DNA from: Pyropia haitanensis | Taxonomy: Eukaryota > Rhodophyta > Bangiophyceae > Bangiales > Bangiaceae | Assembly (NCBI GenBank): GCA_008729055.1 | Contig: SDUX01000007.1 | Location: 4,160,090 to 4,224,089 of the forward strand | DNA length: 64,000 bases | Reading direction: 5' to 3' | In this document: in pieces, positions 1 to 11,325 of the stretch | Layout of the letters: the number at the start of each line of letters is the position of its first letter | Numbering within the stretch: position 1 is the first letter of the stretch | Translations under genes and position numbers: made by a program | The notes under the pieces: model-generated | Databases searched by the model: none | Told to the model about the DNA's origin: nothing | The model's input: only the letters and a program-made list of their open reading frames with translations

Positions 1-108
1 CCGCCGTGTCCCCCGCCCCCGCTCCCATCCGACGCAACCAGCCGCCACAGGCCGACGGCCGGCGTTGCGGGAGAGGCGAGGCGGCCGGCCGACGCACGAG
101 GCACCAAG

Positions 109-122
109 AAAAAAAAAAAAAA
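109..122. repeat. A14 tract (T14 on the minus strand)
   Basis: Fourteen As in a region that is otherwise almost all G and C. On the minus strand it lies 80 bases into the proposed intron that starts at 201, so it could be a pyrimidine tract, but no AG acceptor follows immediately. Confidence 0.6.
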
Positions 123-201
123 CAGCAAACACGCGCACGCGGCGGCGGGTGGCCGCCGCCGCCCACGGCGGCGCGGCGCACGCACCCCATCCCAGACGTA
201 C

Positions 202-862
202 CTGCCCGACGCGGCCGCCGGCGGCGTCCCCGCATCGCCGCCGCGGCGGCCACCCCGCGGGGCGCCGCCGCGCCGCCCCCGCCCCGCCGCGGCGGCGGCC
301 GACGCGGCGCGGCGGCCGCCGGCCGCCGCGCCCGCCGCGGCCACCCCCGCCCCGCCGCCGCCCGGCCGCCGGTCGCGGGTGCCGCGGCGCGGCGCGCTGC
401 CGCCGCCGTCGCCGCCGCCGCCGCCGCGGCCGCCGCCGTCGCTGCCGCCGTCGCTGCCGCCGTCGCCGCCACCGGCGGCGCCACCACCGGCGGGTGCAGA
501 CCCGCGGCCGCCGCGCCTCCCTCGCGCCGCTCCCCCCTGCGGCGCCGGGGGAGAAAAGCTCAGCGCACGGCCGACACCGTCGCCGCGGCCACCACCACCG
601 CTGCCGTCGTCGTCGTCGTCGTCATTGTCGTTGTCGTCGTCGTCGTCATCGTCGTCGTCGACGTCGTCGTTGGGTGGCACGGCGGGGCCGGCGGCGGCCG
701 CGGCGCCATTGTCAGCAGCGGCGGCGGCGGCGGCGGGGCCGGCGACGCGGCGGCGGCGGTGGACGGCGGCGGGGGTGGTGGTGGTGTCGGGGGAGAGCGC
801 CGGGAGGGGGGGGAGGGGGGGGACGACGACCGAAAGGGGGAGAGCACCCCCCACGAGTCCAT
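202..862 (-). CDS. 5' exon of a gene truncated by the window edge; acidic, Gly/Arg-rich protein, function unknown
   Basis: An ATG at 862 (minus) opens a frame beginning MDSWGVLSPFRSSS. After two runs of eight Cs (plus positions 806-822) the likely frame moves by one, then runs with no stop through an Ala/Pro stretch, an Asp/Asn tract of about 20 residues (plus 600-670, a GTC/GTT repeat on the plus strand), and Gly/Arg- and Gly/Asp-rich sequence. The exon appears to end at 202 in ...GGGCAG followed by GTACGT, the donor also used by the small gene at 52149. The next exon would lie beyond position 1. In this genome real frames look rich in Ala, Gly, Asp and Val while shadow frames are rich in Arg and Pro, which favours this strand. 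I recognise no domain. Acidic plus RGG-like sequence is common in nuclear RNA-binding proteins, but that is only a suggestion. Confidence 0.45.
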
Positions 863-2380
863 GGGCGGGGCTACGCAGGGAAACGGTCGGGCGGGCAGCT
901 ACAGCAACACGGAAGAAGGGGGGGGAGGGGGGGGAGGGGGGGGGGGCGTAGAGCAAAGGGAGGTGGGAAGGGTGGCAGAGGAGGGTGCAAGAGCCACAGG
1001 GGGGGGGTGAAACAGGTCAACGTGGGGAGTAGCGTCGGGGTGGGGGCAGATGGGGGATGATGGGACAGCCACGCCGGGCACGTCGCGGGTGGGGCACGAT
1101 GGCGGCGGGACGCGGGCCGCCCACGCGCACGTGACCCGGCGACGCCGGTCGCCGCCGGCGTGCCGCGCCGGTGCCCGCCGCCGGGAACAGCGCGTGGCGG
1201 TGCGGGTGGGGGTGCCCGCTGGCCGCGGCGGCCACCCCGCCGCCGCCGCGCGCCGGCGTGGCACCAAAGAGAGGGTGGCAAGGGCGGGGGGGGGGGGGGG
1301 GGGGGGTGGGGGGGGGGCCGGCGCGCGCCTGGCCGCGCCCGCCACGGCACCGACAGGGGCGCGTGGGGGGTGGGACGGGCCCCCCCCCCGCCCCCACCAC
1401 CCCCCAGCGGTGGCGGATCCCACGCCGGGCGCCGCCGCCGCGCGCCACCCCCCCCGCCGCGGTGGCGTCCAAAAACTCAAACACGGCGCCCCAACAGCGG
1501 CGGCAGAGGGGGGGGCGACGGCACAGACGGACGGCACTGAGCGCGGCGTCGCCGCCAACCCCCCCCCACCCCACACCCCCCCTCTGCCCGCGCTGGTAGT
1601 GGGGAAATGGAGAGCCGCTGCTGCCACACTGGGCGGCAGGTGGGACGGCCGCGGGGGGTGTCGGCAAAGAGGAGAGGGGAGGACATGGGGGGGGGGGGGC
1701 GGGTGAGAATGGGGGTACTGTGGGGGGGGGGGGGGGGGGGACCGGCGACGGGGGGGGGGGCGAGGTTGGCCGCCGCGCGGCTGGCGGCCGCCGCCGGGCG
1801 GCGGCGGCGGCCTGCCGCCGTCGGCGCGCCGGGCGGGGACCGCGGCGGCGGGGCGGCCATCCGTTCAAACGTTTGAGATTTTGAATGGGGGGGGGTCCTT
1901 GCCCGTGCGGGCGACGACGTGGCAGCGTGAGGGGGGGGGGGGGGGGGGGGGGGGGAAGGTGCGTCCCCGGTCGGGCTCGGCGCGACGCCGCCGCCCCGCT
2001 GTTGCTGGCCGGCTGGCCAGCGCCGAGCACTGCGGCCTGTGTCTCTCGAGGTGCGCCAGTGGGAGGGGGGCGGCGCAAGAAGAGCGGCGAGGGGGGTGGC
2101 AGCGGTGTGGCGTGGCCGCCGCCACCGCCGCCGCCGCTGCCGCCGCCGCCGCCGCTGCCACAGCGCGTCGACGACAGGGATCACGCGGCATGCGCTGGTG
2201 CTGGGCGGCGATGGCGTCTGGCGTCGGGCGGGATTGACAGTGAAGGGGGGGGGGGGGAGGGGTGCCGGCGGCGCGGCGGGCCGCACCGACACGTCAGGGC
2301 GGGCGGAACGGCGCTCGCCGTTCAAACCGACGCGGCGCCAACGAGGTGGCCAGCCGCTGCACGCTGGTCGTCCTAGTTGA
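863..2380. other. GC-extreme interval without a convincing gene
   Basis: All frames here translate to Pro/Arg- or Gly-rich sequence typical of shadow frames, broken by many G runs (for example near 1290-1316, 1720-1740 and 1930-1955). It would be the upstream region of the minus gene starting at 862. The only distinct signal is a perfect 12-base palindrome, TCAAACGTTTGA, at 1865-1876, set in a short AT-richer patch. Confidence 0.4.
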
Positions 2381-2894
2381 AGAATGTATTCTGTATAAGT
2401 AAGAGTTAAATTTATGAGAGAAGGGTAGAGTGGTTTTGTCCGAATTGCCACCATGCTCACATGAGGCCGGTATTCCTGGACTTTTCCACGCGTTGAAGTT
2501 GTCGGCCGTCCGTGGAGAGGTGACGGGCATCGCCCCAACCTGTGACGAGGTGTGTCGTCCAATTGTGTCTCCCACTCTTCTCTTTTCCGCGCTGCGCCCC
2601 GCTGGATGTCTACCTATCTGATATGCAGGCTGGTTGAAGCTCGGCCCTCTCTCGCCCCCCCCCGCCGTGATGACTGCTGGCACGTCTCCGCCGCGGTGAG
2701 TGCCGATAGAGCTGCTCTACAGGGGGGGCGCCGACGCGAACCCACCGACCAGCCGGTGGCCGCCGACGCAGGGATCGCCACCTTTGCCTCGGGCCTTCCC
2801 GACGGCTTGGACGACCCGCATGGGGGCCTCGCGCGGGGCGTGACGGCGGGTGTGACGTTCCTGCGCGCCTGCCATCTGAGCCTCACCTTGTACT
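2381..2894. other. Less GC-rich intergenic stretch
   Basis: Base composition falls sharply between about 2380 and 2650 (for example AAGAGTTAAATTTATGAG near 2401), as it does in other promoter-like gaps of this window. I see no certain gene. Short frames on both strands give mixed-composition peptides that cannot be told apart. Confidence 0.3.
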
Positions 2895-4751
2895 ATGGGG
2901 GCTGTGAGCACCCGCTGCTCCCTGTTTGCCTGCGAGGCGGCGGTGCCGCACAGGTCGTTCCCCGCCGCCGACCAGGTGGCGGCGGACCTCCACCAGCCAA
3001 ACCTTGAGGCTGGCGCGCTCGGGATGCGGCTGGACACGGCGCACTCCCTGTGGGTGCCCGCATCATGGGAGGAGGTTGGGGTGGACCAGCTGCACGCGGT
3101 GGCGGACGAGAGCATCCTCTCTTGTCACGACGCAGACCTGGACGAGGAGACGGAGCCGGCGCTAGCAGAGGCCGCGGCCGAGACCCGCACGGGGATGGCC
3201 CGGTCCAACCGCTCGTTGGCGGCGCTGCGCGCGTACGTGTTGGACGGCCATGTGTGCTTTGTCGTCCTCCACGCGGCCAAGACGGCAACCACGCGCGGGG
3301 GAGGCGACGGGGAAGCCCCACACGGTACTCCTCTGGTCGGTTGTCGTGTCCCCGTCATTGGACAACCTGGTCGGCGCGTGGGGAACCCAGTTGTGCAGCG
3401 GGCTGTGCGACTAAAAGAAATATTCCGTCCTTTTGTTGTTCATGTCTTTCTGCACCAGCGTGTTGTGTTTCCCACCGTGGCAACACGCGCCGCCGCCACC
3501 GACGCCGCCACCGCCGCCACCGCCGCCGCCGCCGCCCAGTGCAGCGCCGCCGCACCATGCTACTGCGCCGCGGCGGCGGTGGCGGCGGCCACGGCGGGGT
3601 TGACACTCGCGCAGTGCCTACCCAAATTTGTGTGTGGCCGCGTTTTCCGTGGGAGGCGACCGGCGGGCTTGACGGGCCGCGCGTACGTGGGGGGCACCCC
3701 GCCCCCCCCTGTCTCAGTGGCGCGCGCAACAGCAGCGGCGCTTCCCACCCGCCGAGCAGGGATGGCGGGGGGCGGTGGCCGCCGCAGGGCGCGCGCCGGT
3801 GGCTGCGCGCGGCGGCTGGCGCGGGCACGGCCAACCCCGCGGTCGAGCGCCGGCCCCGCGCGCCGCGACGGGCGCGGCGGCGCCCGCGGGCGCGCGCGAT
3901 CACTGCGCGCGGCGCGACGCTCGCGGGCGGGCTGCGGCGGCAGTGCGAGGGGAGGAAGGGCGAGCGGGTGCCGCATCCTCCCCACACGCACCCGCTCAGG
4001 CGGACAGGGTCAACAAGAGTATAAAAAAAAAGAAAAAAAGGGAGGAAAAGAAAAAAAAAAGAAAAAAGGGAAAAATATACACGCTGCGCCGCGCGCGGCC
4101 AGCAACCTCGCCGCGCATCCGCCCCCCCGCCACAGCGTGGGCCGACCCGCCGGCGGGGACAAGCAGCGGCGCGTGGACTACACAAAGGCGCGGAGGAGGG
4201 GAACCGGCCGCCTCCGACGGCGGGGAATAATTGAGCGCCAGGGGGCGGCAGCCAGGAAACACACACGAAAAAGGGCGACAAAAAAGCGGGAGTCGGTGTA
4301 CCCCCCCGCCACCCGCCGCTGCCGCCCGCCCCCGCCGGCCCTCGGGCGCGCCGCCGCGGCGACCGCGGAGGCCACCCCCCCCCCCACCCGCCCCGTCCCG
4401 CGGTCGCGGGCGCCACGGCGGGAGACGAGCGCGGCTGCCGCGCGCGCCTCGCCGCTCAGCCGCGCATGCGGTCGCCCGCGGCGTGGGGCCACGCCCAGCG
4501 TGGCGCGTCTGCGTCGCCGCCGCCGCCGCCCCTGCCGTCCACGCTGGCCGACGAGCCCGCGTAGGGGGTGGGCGGGCCGGTGGCACTCCCACCACCGCCA
4601 CCGCCACCGCCGCCGCCGCCGCCACCGCCCCCGCCACCGCCGCCGCCGCCGCTGCTGCCGGCATACGTCGTCCGCGGCAGCGAGGACGGCTGGCGGTACG
4701 AGGCGGGCCGCCGGCCGCCGCCCCCCCCGCCCACTGACGCAGCTTGCCTAA
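2895..4751 (+). CDS. Weak hypothetical ORF
   Basis: An ATG at 2895 opens a frame that stays free of stops to 4751. Only the first 150 or so residues look like ordinary protein, with mixed composition and an acidic stretch (DADLDEETEPALAEAAAE) around residue 80. From about 3500 it becomes an Ala tract and then Arg/Pro sequence. The part from about 4020 reads the A-rich tract as polylysine, and the end overlaps the minus-strand cyclin gene, so those parts are almost certainly not coding. The opposite strand at 2700-3115 also gives plausible peptide. No family was recognised. It may be the first exon of a spliced gene or a decayed sequence. Confidence 0.22.
   Translation: MGAVSTRCSLFACEAAVPHRSFPAADQVAADLHQPNLEAGALGMRLDTAHSLWVPASWEEVGVDQLHAVADESILSCHDADLDEETEPALAEAAAETRTGMARSNRSLAALRAYVLDGHVCFVVLHAAKTATTRGGGDGEAPHGTPLVGCRVPVIGQPGRRVGNPVVQRAVRLKEIFRPFVVHVFLHQRVVFPTVATRAAATDAATAATAAAAAQCSAAAPCYCAAAAVAAATAGLTLAQCLPKFVCGRVFRGRRPAGLTGRAYVGGTPPPPVSVARATAAALPTRRAGMAGGGGRRRARAGGCARRLARARPTPRSSAGPARRDGRGGARGRARSLRAARRSRAGCGGSARGGRASGCRILPTRTRSGGQGQQEYKKKEKKGGKEKKKKKGKNIHAAPRAASNLAAHPPPRHSVGRPAGGDKQRRVDYTKARRRGTGRLRRRGIIERQGAAARKHTRKRATKKRESVYPPATRRCRPPPPALGRAAAATAEATPPPTRPVPRSRAPRRETSAAAARASPLSRACGRPRRGATPSVARLRRRRRRPCRPRWPTSPRRGWAGRWHSHHRHRHRRRRRHRPRHRRRRRCCRHTSSAAARTAGGTRRAAGRRPPRPLTQLA
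4021..4077. repeat. A-rich purine tract
   Basis: About 55 bases made almost only of A with scattered Gs, including runs of eight to ten As, in a very GC-rich setting. It lies roughly 400 bases downstream of the cyclin stop codon. On the cyclin strand it is a T/C tract, so it may mark a 3' untranslated region, a downstream intron or a terminator-like element. Confidence 0.6.
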
Positions 4752-5097
4752 ACCCCTTGCTGGTCCGCCGCCCAGCTGACGGACCCGCCGCGTGGTACCG
4801 GCCGCCGCCGTCGGCATAGGCGTGGGCGGGAGTAGTGGCAGCGGCCGCTGCGGCAGAGGGGCCCGCCGCCGGGCCGGGCCACGGGCTCGCCGCGCCCGAC
4901 GCCGCGGCCGACCGGCGGGGCGTAAAGGGGGTGCCGCCGCTGCCGCCGTACGCGGCCGCAGCGGGGCCCGCTGGCGTGTACGCATACGCCCCGTGCGGCG
5001 GCTCGGCGTACGATGGCGGTGGTTGTGGCGGCCACTCGAGGTGCAGCGGCTGTTGTTGCAAATGCGGCTGGTGATGTTGTTGGTGCTGCTGCTGCTG

Positions 5098-5145
<48 letters not shown>

Positions 5146-5745
5146 TTGTTCTTGTTGTTGCTGTTGTTGTTGTTGTTGCATCTGCTGCAGCTGCTGCGCC
5201 AACGGTTGTTGTTGTTGTGGCTGGTGCTGCTGCTGTGCGTAGCGCGGTTGCTGCGGAAGGTGCTGCTGCGGCTGGGCGTGGTGCTGCCACCCACCGTGGC
5301 CGGCGGGCCGCTCCCACTCCGCGTGCTCGGCCGCGCCGCCCCCCCCCCGCCGCCGCCTCCACCACCGCCGGCAACACCCGCGAGGGAAGCCCCCCCCGCC
5401 TGGGCATACAAGAGGGTATCTCCCCCCACGATCTCGCCGGCACCGCCGAGGGCGTAGAGCATAAATGGCGTTGGCCGCCCCGACGGCTGGTCGGGCACGA
5501 CCGGCGGGAGGGGCGGTGGCCACAGGCCGCCCTGGCCGGCACCGCCGCCCGGTGGCGGCGCGGGCGTCGCCGCCCCCGCCGCCGACGCGGCGGTGGCCGC
5601 CAGCAGCGCCGCAAAGGCGGGGAGGGAGACCGTCGCGGCGGGGGTGTGGGGGAGCACACCCCCGCGGGCACGGGGGGTATACGCGCCCGCGGCGGGAGTG
5701 GAGGGGTAGCCATGCGCGCCGCCGCCGCCACCGCCGCCACCACCA

Positions 5746-5777
<32 letters not shown>

Positions 5778-8490
5778 GCCGCCACCGCCACCACCACCGC
5801 CGCCACCGCCGCCGCCACCTCCTCCATCCCCGTCGTCGGGCATGCCATACGGGTTGCGCGCCGAGCCCGCCGACATTGGCGCGTGGTGCGGCGTGCCGGC
5901 GGGCCCGTATACGCCCGACGACGGGCCGCCGCCGCCGCCCGTCGGGCCGGGGACGCCCAGGCCCAGGCCGACGCCGACGACGCCAACGCCCATGCCCGAC
6001 GGTGTGAGCACCGCCGCCATGGCCGGCGTGTGCGCCGACCGGTGTGGGGTGTGGGGATAGTAGGGCGTCGTCGGGTGGGGCCCGTACGCGGCGCCGTCGT
6101 GGCTGCCGCCACCGCCGACACCGTCGGAGGCGGCCGCGCCACCGGGGGTGGCACTCTGGTGGGAGATGCCCGTCCAACCACCGCCGCCGCCCGCAGACCC
6201 CCCCCCCCAGGGGTGGCCCCACCGTACGGGGTGCTCGGGCGGCCGCCACCCCCATACACCTGCGTGGGCGCGTGGGCGTGCGCATAGTCTGCTGCCGCGG
6301 GCGGTGGCGGGCGGGTCGGGTAGGTCGGCGCCAGCGGCTGGGCCTCCCCAAACACCACCATCCCGTCTGGCAAGACGGCCTGCGCGTAGGCCACCGGGTG
6401 GTAGCCTACGCTCGAAGGGAGCGTCGCGTGCGGCTGCTGCGGCGGCGGGTGCGTCGGCAGCGCATGCAGCGGCGGCTGGGGTGGATACACAAACGGGGGG
6501 TAGGCCTGCATCGGCGCGCCCTGCCACTGTGGCGGCGCCGCCGCGCCGACATGCTCCTCCTGCCAGCCCGCTGCAGCGGCGGGGACGGTCGGGTGGCGGC
6601 GCTCCTCGTGGTCGCCCCGCCCGGCCGGTTGCCCATACCGCTGCCGATGCCGCCGCGGCGGCTCCTGCACCCCATACTCGCTCGCACCGCCGGTCCCAGC
6701 GCCGTACGCGGCGGCAGGGAGGCCAGCAGCAGCCGCCGCCTCGGCCATCCCGTCCAATTGTTGCGCCGTGTACGCCGGGGACCACTGCCGCTGCGCCCGA
6801 GACGCCGGGCCCTGCGTGCCGTACCCCCCCCCGCCGCCCGTGCCGCCGGCATACGCAGCGGTGGCAAAGCTCGCTGTCGTCGCCTCGGCCAGCCCATCCG
6901 CCTGGCGGCCCGCGTAGCTCGGGGACCACCCGTCCGCCGCCGCACCCTGCACGCCGTCCATGGCGTAGGGCGACGCCGACACCCGTGGCGGCGGCGGCCG
7001 CGGCACATCGACGTCCATCATGCCCCCCGGAGAGGTCACCATCCGCGTCGACCGCGCTGCCGCTGCAGCGACGGCCGCCGCCGCCACCGACGGTGTCGCC
7101 GTGGTGCGCTGCGCGGCGGATGCGTCGGCCGCCGAGACTGCCGCGACGCGGCGGCGCCCCCCCCCCGTCGTCCGGTACCAGGCGGACCCGTCCTTGCGCT
7201 TCGCGCCCGCCACATGAACACGCCCATCAATGACGACAGGCGCGACCGCGCCGGTGCCCCCCCCCACCCCCCCCCGCCAGGCGCCACCGCCCACGCCGGG
7301 CGTGGTGGTGGTGGTGGTCGTGACGGTCGAGGTGGTGGACACGGCTCTTGGGGTGGTGGACGAGCCCCTTGGGGTGGTGGACGAGCCCCTTGGGGTGGTC
7401 GTCGAGCCCCTCGGGGTGGTACCCGCCGAGGTGCCCCGCCGGCCGGCACGCCCAGGCCGGGCGGTCCCCCCTTCCGCGACGCGCAGGGCCGGCCACGGCC
7501 GCTGCGCCGGCGTGGGCGGCAGCTGCTGCGCGACGACGGTCATGCCTGGCGACGGGTGGGTCGTCCAGCGGGACACCTTGCGGAGGCAGCCGGCCGTAAA
7601 CTGCAAGTTGCGGCGGCACGCATCGGCGGGCGCACCGGTCAACCCGGCCCCCGCCGTCCCCCCCGCGGCGGGCATCCCCACCGCGTACGCCAGCTGGCGC
7701 ACCACCTCCGCCATATCCTCTGGCTGCACGTGCAGCCGGAAGCGGATGGCGCGGAGGAAGCACACCTCGAGCGCGTTGAGCTCGACGAGGTCCACCCCGC
7801 CGCCGCCCGCGTAAAACTTGTTGCTAAAGTACCGGTCGTCCAGGTACTTGGCGGCGGTGACGAGGGCGACGAGGATGAGCCGGTGCGCGTTGGCCGAGTT
7901 GAGCGCCAGCGCCGGCACCTCGGCGGCGGCGCGGGCGAGGTAGAGCGCCGCCGCGGCGAGCGCCGACGGCGACGCGCGGCACGCGCCGGCCACCCGCTCC
8001 GCGTACGCGGCGACCGAGATGGACGGCGGCGCGGGGGCGTCAAAGGGCGTCCGCAGGGGGAGGGGGGGGGGAGGTTGCGCCGACCCGGGCGCGGCGGGGG
8101 TGCCACCGCCGCCGCCGCGGAGGTGGCCGTGGCGGGGCGTCGCGGCCGCCGCCGCCGCCGCCGCCGCCGCGGTGGCGGCGACGGCGGCGGCGGTGGGGGC
8201 GGTCGCCCCGGCAATGCCGCCGGGCGCGCCGGGCGTGGCCGGCAGCATCGCCACGACGGGCGGCGTGGGCGTCGCGTCCTCATCAAGGGCGCCGCCCCCC
8301 CCCCCCCCGGCGGCCGCCACACCGACGTTGGCGACGCGGGCGACGCGGCGTCGCCGTCGGCAACGGCGGCGGCCAGCCACGCGAGCAGCGCGCGCGTCGT
8401 GCAGCGGCGGGAGCGGAGCATGAGCCACGCGTCGCCCGCCTCGGGGGGGCCGTCCACCCACCCATCGTCCTCCTCGGCAGGAGGGGGGTG

Positions 8491-8521
<31 letters not shown>

Positions 8522-8625
8522 ACAGCGGCGGCGTCGCCACACGCAGCGAGGGAGGGGGGTGGCACGCCGACCGCCGCCGCCGATGCCGCCACGGCCGACG
8601 GCACCAGCGGCCCGTGGGCGCCCAT
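4456..8625 (-). CDS. P/U-type (PHO80-like) cyclin with a giant low-complexity C-terminal region
   Basis: Start ATG at 8625 (context GCGCCATGG); stop TGA at 4456-4458; about 1,390 residues. The cyclin box lies near residues 197-355 and carries the family hallmarks: ISVAAYAERV, an Ala/Leu-rich helix, LNSANAHRLILVALVTAAKY, LDDRYFSNKFYA, VDLVELNALEVCFLRAI and RFRLHV. These match PHO80/cyclin P-U proteins, which partner PHO85/CDKA-type kinases. The rest is Tyr/Pro/Gly-rich, with a TTPRGSS repeat, a Gly tract, a Gln tract (about 5050-5230) and a Ser/Gly-rich end. No single frame covers it: the credible frame switches at C14 (8295-8308), C11 (6198-6208) and C10 (5339-5348), reading from gene start to end. 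Family members usually have 200-400 residues, so the roughly 1,000-residue tail is unusual. The frame switches may be homopolymer errors or small introns. Confidence 0.83.
5050..5230 (-). repeat. Polyglutamine-coding CAG/CAA tract
   Basis: On the minus strand this is a run of CAG and CAA codons broken by a few His, Met and Glu codons, coding a Gln-rich segment in the cyclin tail. It is written as CTG/TTG on the plus strand. Mixed CAG/CAA usage is typical of coding Gln tracts. Confidence 0.9.
7331..7430 (-). repeat. 21-bp minisatellite coding TTPRGSS repeats
   Basis: Tandem 21-base units start at 7347, 7368 and 7389, with diverged copies on both sides. In the cyclin frame each unit codes TTPRGSS or close variants. 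It lies just after the cyclin box. Confidence 0.85.
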
Positions 8626-9373
8626 GGCGCCGCCCCCGCCGCCGCCGCCGCCGCCCGACCGGCCGCCGCCGCCGCCGCCGCCACCGCCGCCGCCACCGCC
8701 GCCGTCTTTGTACCGACCGGCGGGTGGAGGTAGCGCGCGCGCGCGGCCCGCCGCGGCCACGACGGGGCGCCGGCGTCACCCGCCGGTGGTCGTCGCGGGC
8801 GCACCGCCGGGGGGGGGGGCGGGCGGCGACAACGACCGGCGGTGGGTGTACGCCACTCCCCACGGCTCTCCCCCTGCGCCCCCGTCCCCTCAAAAAACGG
8901 GTCCACCGCGGTCGTGAAGCCGCGGGCGGGCAGGACAGCGCCACGACACCGCGACCGCAGCCGGCAGAGAAAGGGGGGGGGGAGGGGGGATGAGGGAGTA
9001 CCCTCGCGCCGCGGCTGGCGCGCAACACCACCGCCCGCGGCGCAGCGGCTGCGCACGTCAGCAGCCACGCGGGGGGGCGGCAGGCGCCGCGGCGGCACCC
9101 TACAGCGGGTGCCCAGAACCCTGCGGCGGGTTCCGTGGGGCAGCCGGGAACCTCCGCAGCACCCCCCCCCCCGGTACTACCCCGTCACCACGGCTCGTCG
9201 TCACCCCCCCCCCAGCGCACAAACCCAACACGCTGGCAACACCCACCGGGTGACGGTGTACCCACGCACGTCCCCACCACCACCCCCGCGCCAGTGGAAG
9301 GGGTCCCGGACGTACGTGGACGGGGTCACGGCCCCGGTGGTACAGGCCAGCCCGCCCCACCACGCAACAAACG

Positions 9374-9386
9374 AAAAAAAAAAAAG
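9374..9386. repeat. A13 tract
   Basis: Thirteen As on the plus strand in otherwise GC-rich sequence, with no gene assigned beside it. Confidence 0.6.
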
Positions 9387-11316
9387 CGCGCACACCACAC
9401 CACCGTCAGGCCGCGGCGGACTGCCAACAGCCGCGCACCGTTGTCTCAGCCGCCGTGCCTCAGCCGCCTCAGCCGCCGCCGCCGCCGCCACCGCGGTCGT
9501 CACGCGGAGCCCGGCCGCGCCACCCCCCTCCACCGCCCTCCCCACACACCAACCCCGCTGGGAGAGGCGCGGCACGAAAAGACGTGGGGCGGAGGAATGG
9601 GACGGCGGTGGGACACGCCCCCCCCCCCCCCCACACGCCCGCCTCGCCCGACCAGGTGTCGGCGGCCAGGCCACAAAGTCCAGCTCCGGCGGCTGGTGGC
9701 TCGGCTCCCCCCCCCCACCGACACGGTCAGTGCCCAGGTCACGGCCACCCCCGCCCGCCGCCGCCGCCGCCGCGGCCCCCCCCTCCCCCCGCCAACCGCC
9801 GCCCTCCCCACGCCTCCCCCCCCCCCCCCCCCCTCCGGCGTCGCCCAGGGCTATCAATCCCTCATCCGCCCCCAGCAGTGCGCCCGCCCGCGCCCGACCT
9901 CGACCCCGACCAACAGCGACGGCCACGGCACAAGGACGGGCGTCGCAACACCGCGCCACCGCAGCCCCCGTCAAGACAACCTCCCCCCCCCCACGCCCGA
10001 CCCCGCCGCCCGACACCAGGTAGGTAGGTACGTATGGCCGGGGGACACGGCGCGGCCAAACGGGGGGCGGCGGGCGGAAGCCGGGACGCGCCAACGCCCA
10101 CACCCGCCCGCGCCCCCCCCCCCCCCCCGCCCCCTCTTCTCCCCCCTACCTGCGGTCGGCCGGCGCGACGGGGGGCCCGCGCCGTTGGCGACACCACTCG
10201 ATGACCAGGCGGGCGACACCGCCAGCTCACCCCACTCCCCCACACGCTGATGGCCGCCGCGGTGATGCCCTACACCGGGCGGCGGGATCCACGGGGCGCC
10301 AGCCCCTCCGCCCCACCCCCACCCCCACGCCCCTCGCGTACACCCTACACCGCCAGCCGACCCCACCCCCCCCTCGCAAGTACCCCCCTCAATGACCCCC
10401 TCCGCCTGGCACGTCGCTGCCAGGGTCAGGGTAGGGGGGGGGGGGGGGCGTGTCCGCTGTAGCCGCCGGTGTGGCACACGCGTAGGGCGCCGCTGCTCTT
10501 GCAGCCTCCCCCCCCCCCCCCGCCGGACGACCGTCCCACCGCGGAATACGCCCCCCCCCCCCAGCGACACTGCCTCTGTGGCGGTCGGCCGGCGAGCAGA
10601 CGCCAGGCCACGCCGTGAAGGCTCGCCTCGCCAGCAAGGGCGGCAGGAGTAACCTCGGGCCGGGGGAGTGAGGGGGGAGCCCTGAGGGGTCGTGGAAGGG
10701 GGGGTCGGGGGTCGGTGGATGGGTCGGCGGACCTCCACCCCGCGACAGGAGGCGGGGGCCCGCGACGCGACAGCGGCGGCGGCGGCGGCGGCGGTGGCGG
10801 CGGCGGTGGCGGCGGCGGTGGCGGCGGCGGCGGCGCGGCGCCGCTCCGCTGCCCACGGCGCGCGGCCGCGTCGCGGCGGGCGGGCCCTCCCCCTGCACAA
10901 CGCGCCGGCGCGGCGCGGGCGGGGGTGTGGCGGCCGCGGCGGGTGGGAGCCAGCCGCCCTCGAGGCGCGGGGCGGGGACGGGCACGCGGTGAGCGCGGGC
11001 GGAGCGCGGCCGCCGCTGTGGCACACGTCCCCCCGACGCGACCCGCCCACCGCCCCGCCCGCCTTGCCCGAGGGGGGTGTGGGTCACCGCCAGCGCCGCA
11101 GCGCAACAGGGGCGGGGCGCGACGCCCACCCAACCACGTTGCAGCGGGGGGGGGGGGGGGGGGGGGGGTGGGGTGCAGCCGCGTGGTGTTGCAGCCCCGC
11201 GCCGCCGCCTCCCTCCCACCCCCGCTCTTCCTCTTGGCGCCGTCGCGTCGGGCTTGGAGCGCCGGCCTCTGCCGAGCTCGCCAGCGCCGGCGGTGGGGTG
11301 GAAGAATCGGGTATCG

Positions 11317-11325
11317 TATAAAAAG
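11317..11325 (+). promoter_or_regulatory. TATA-like box
   Basis: TATAAAAAG followed by a less GC-rich patch. It is a good TATA consensus, but I could not place a start codon for a gene downstream, so its role is uncertain. Confidence 0.25.

Noticed and set aside
4020..4080. Lysine-rich coding segment in the plus frame
   Set aside because: The polylysine comes from reading the A-rich tract in a frame whose surroundings are shadow-like. No start or domain supports it.
3996..6929. Long minus frame (977 codons) as a separate gene
   Set aside because: Only its middle part (about 5350-6190) is credible, and that part is the continuation of the cyclin protein between two C runs. The rest is Arg/Pro shadow sequence.
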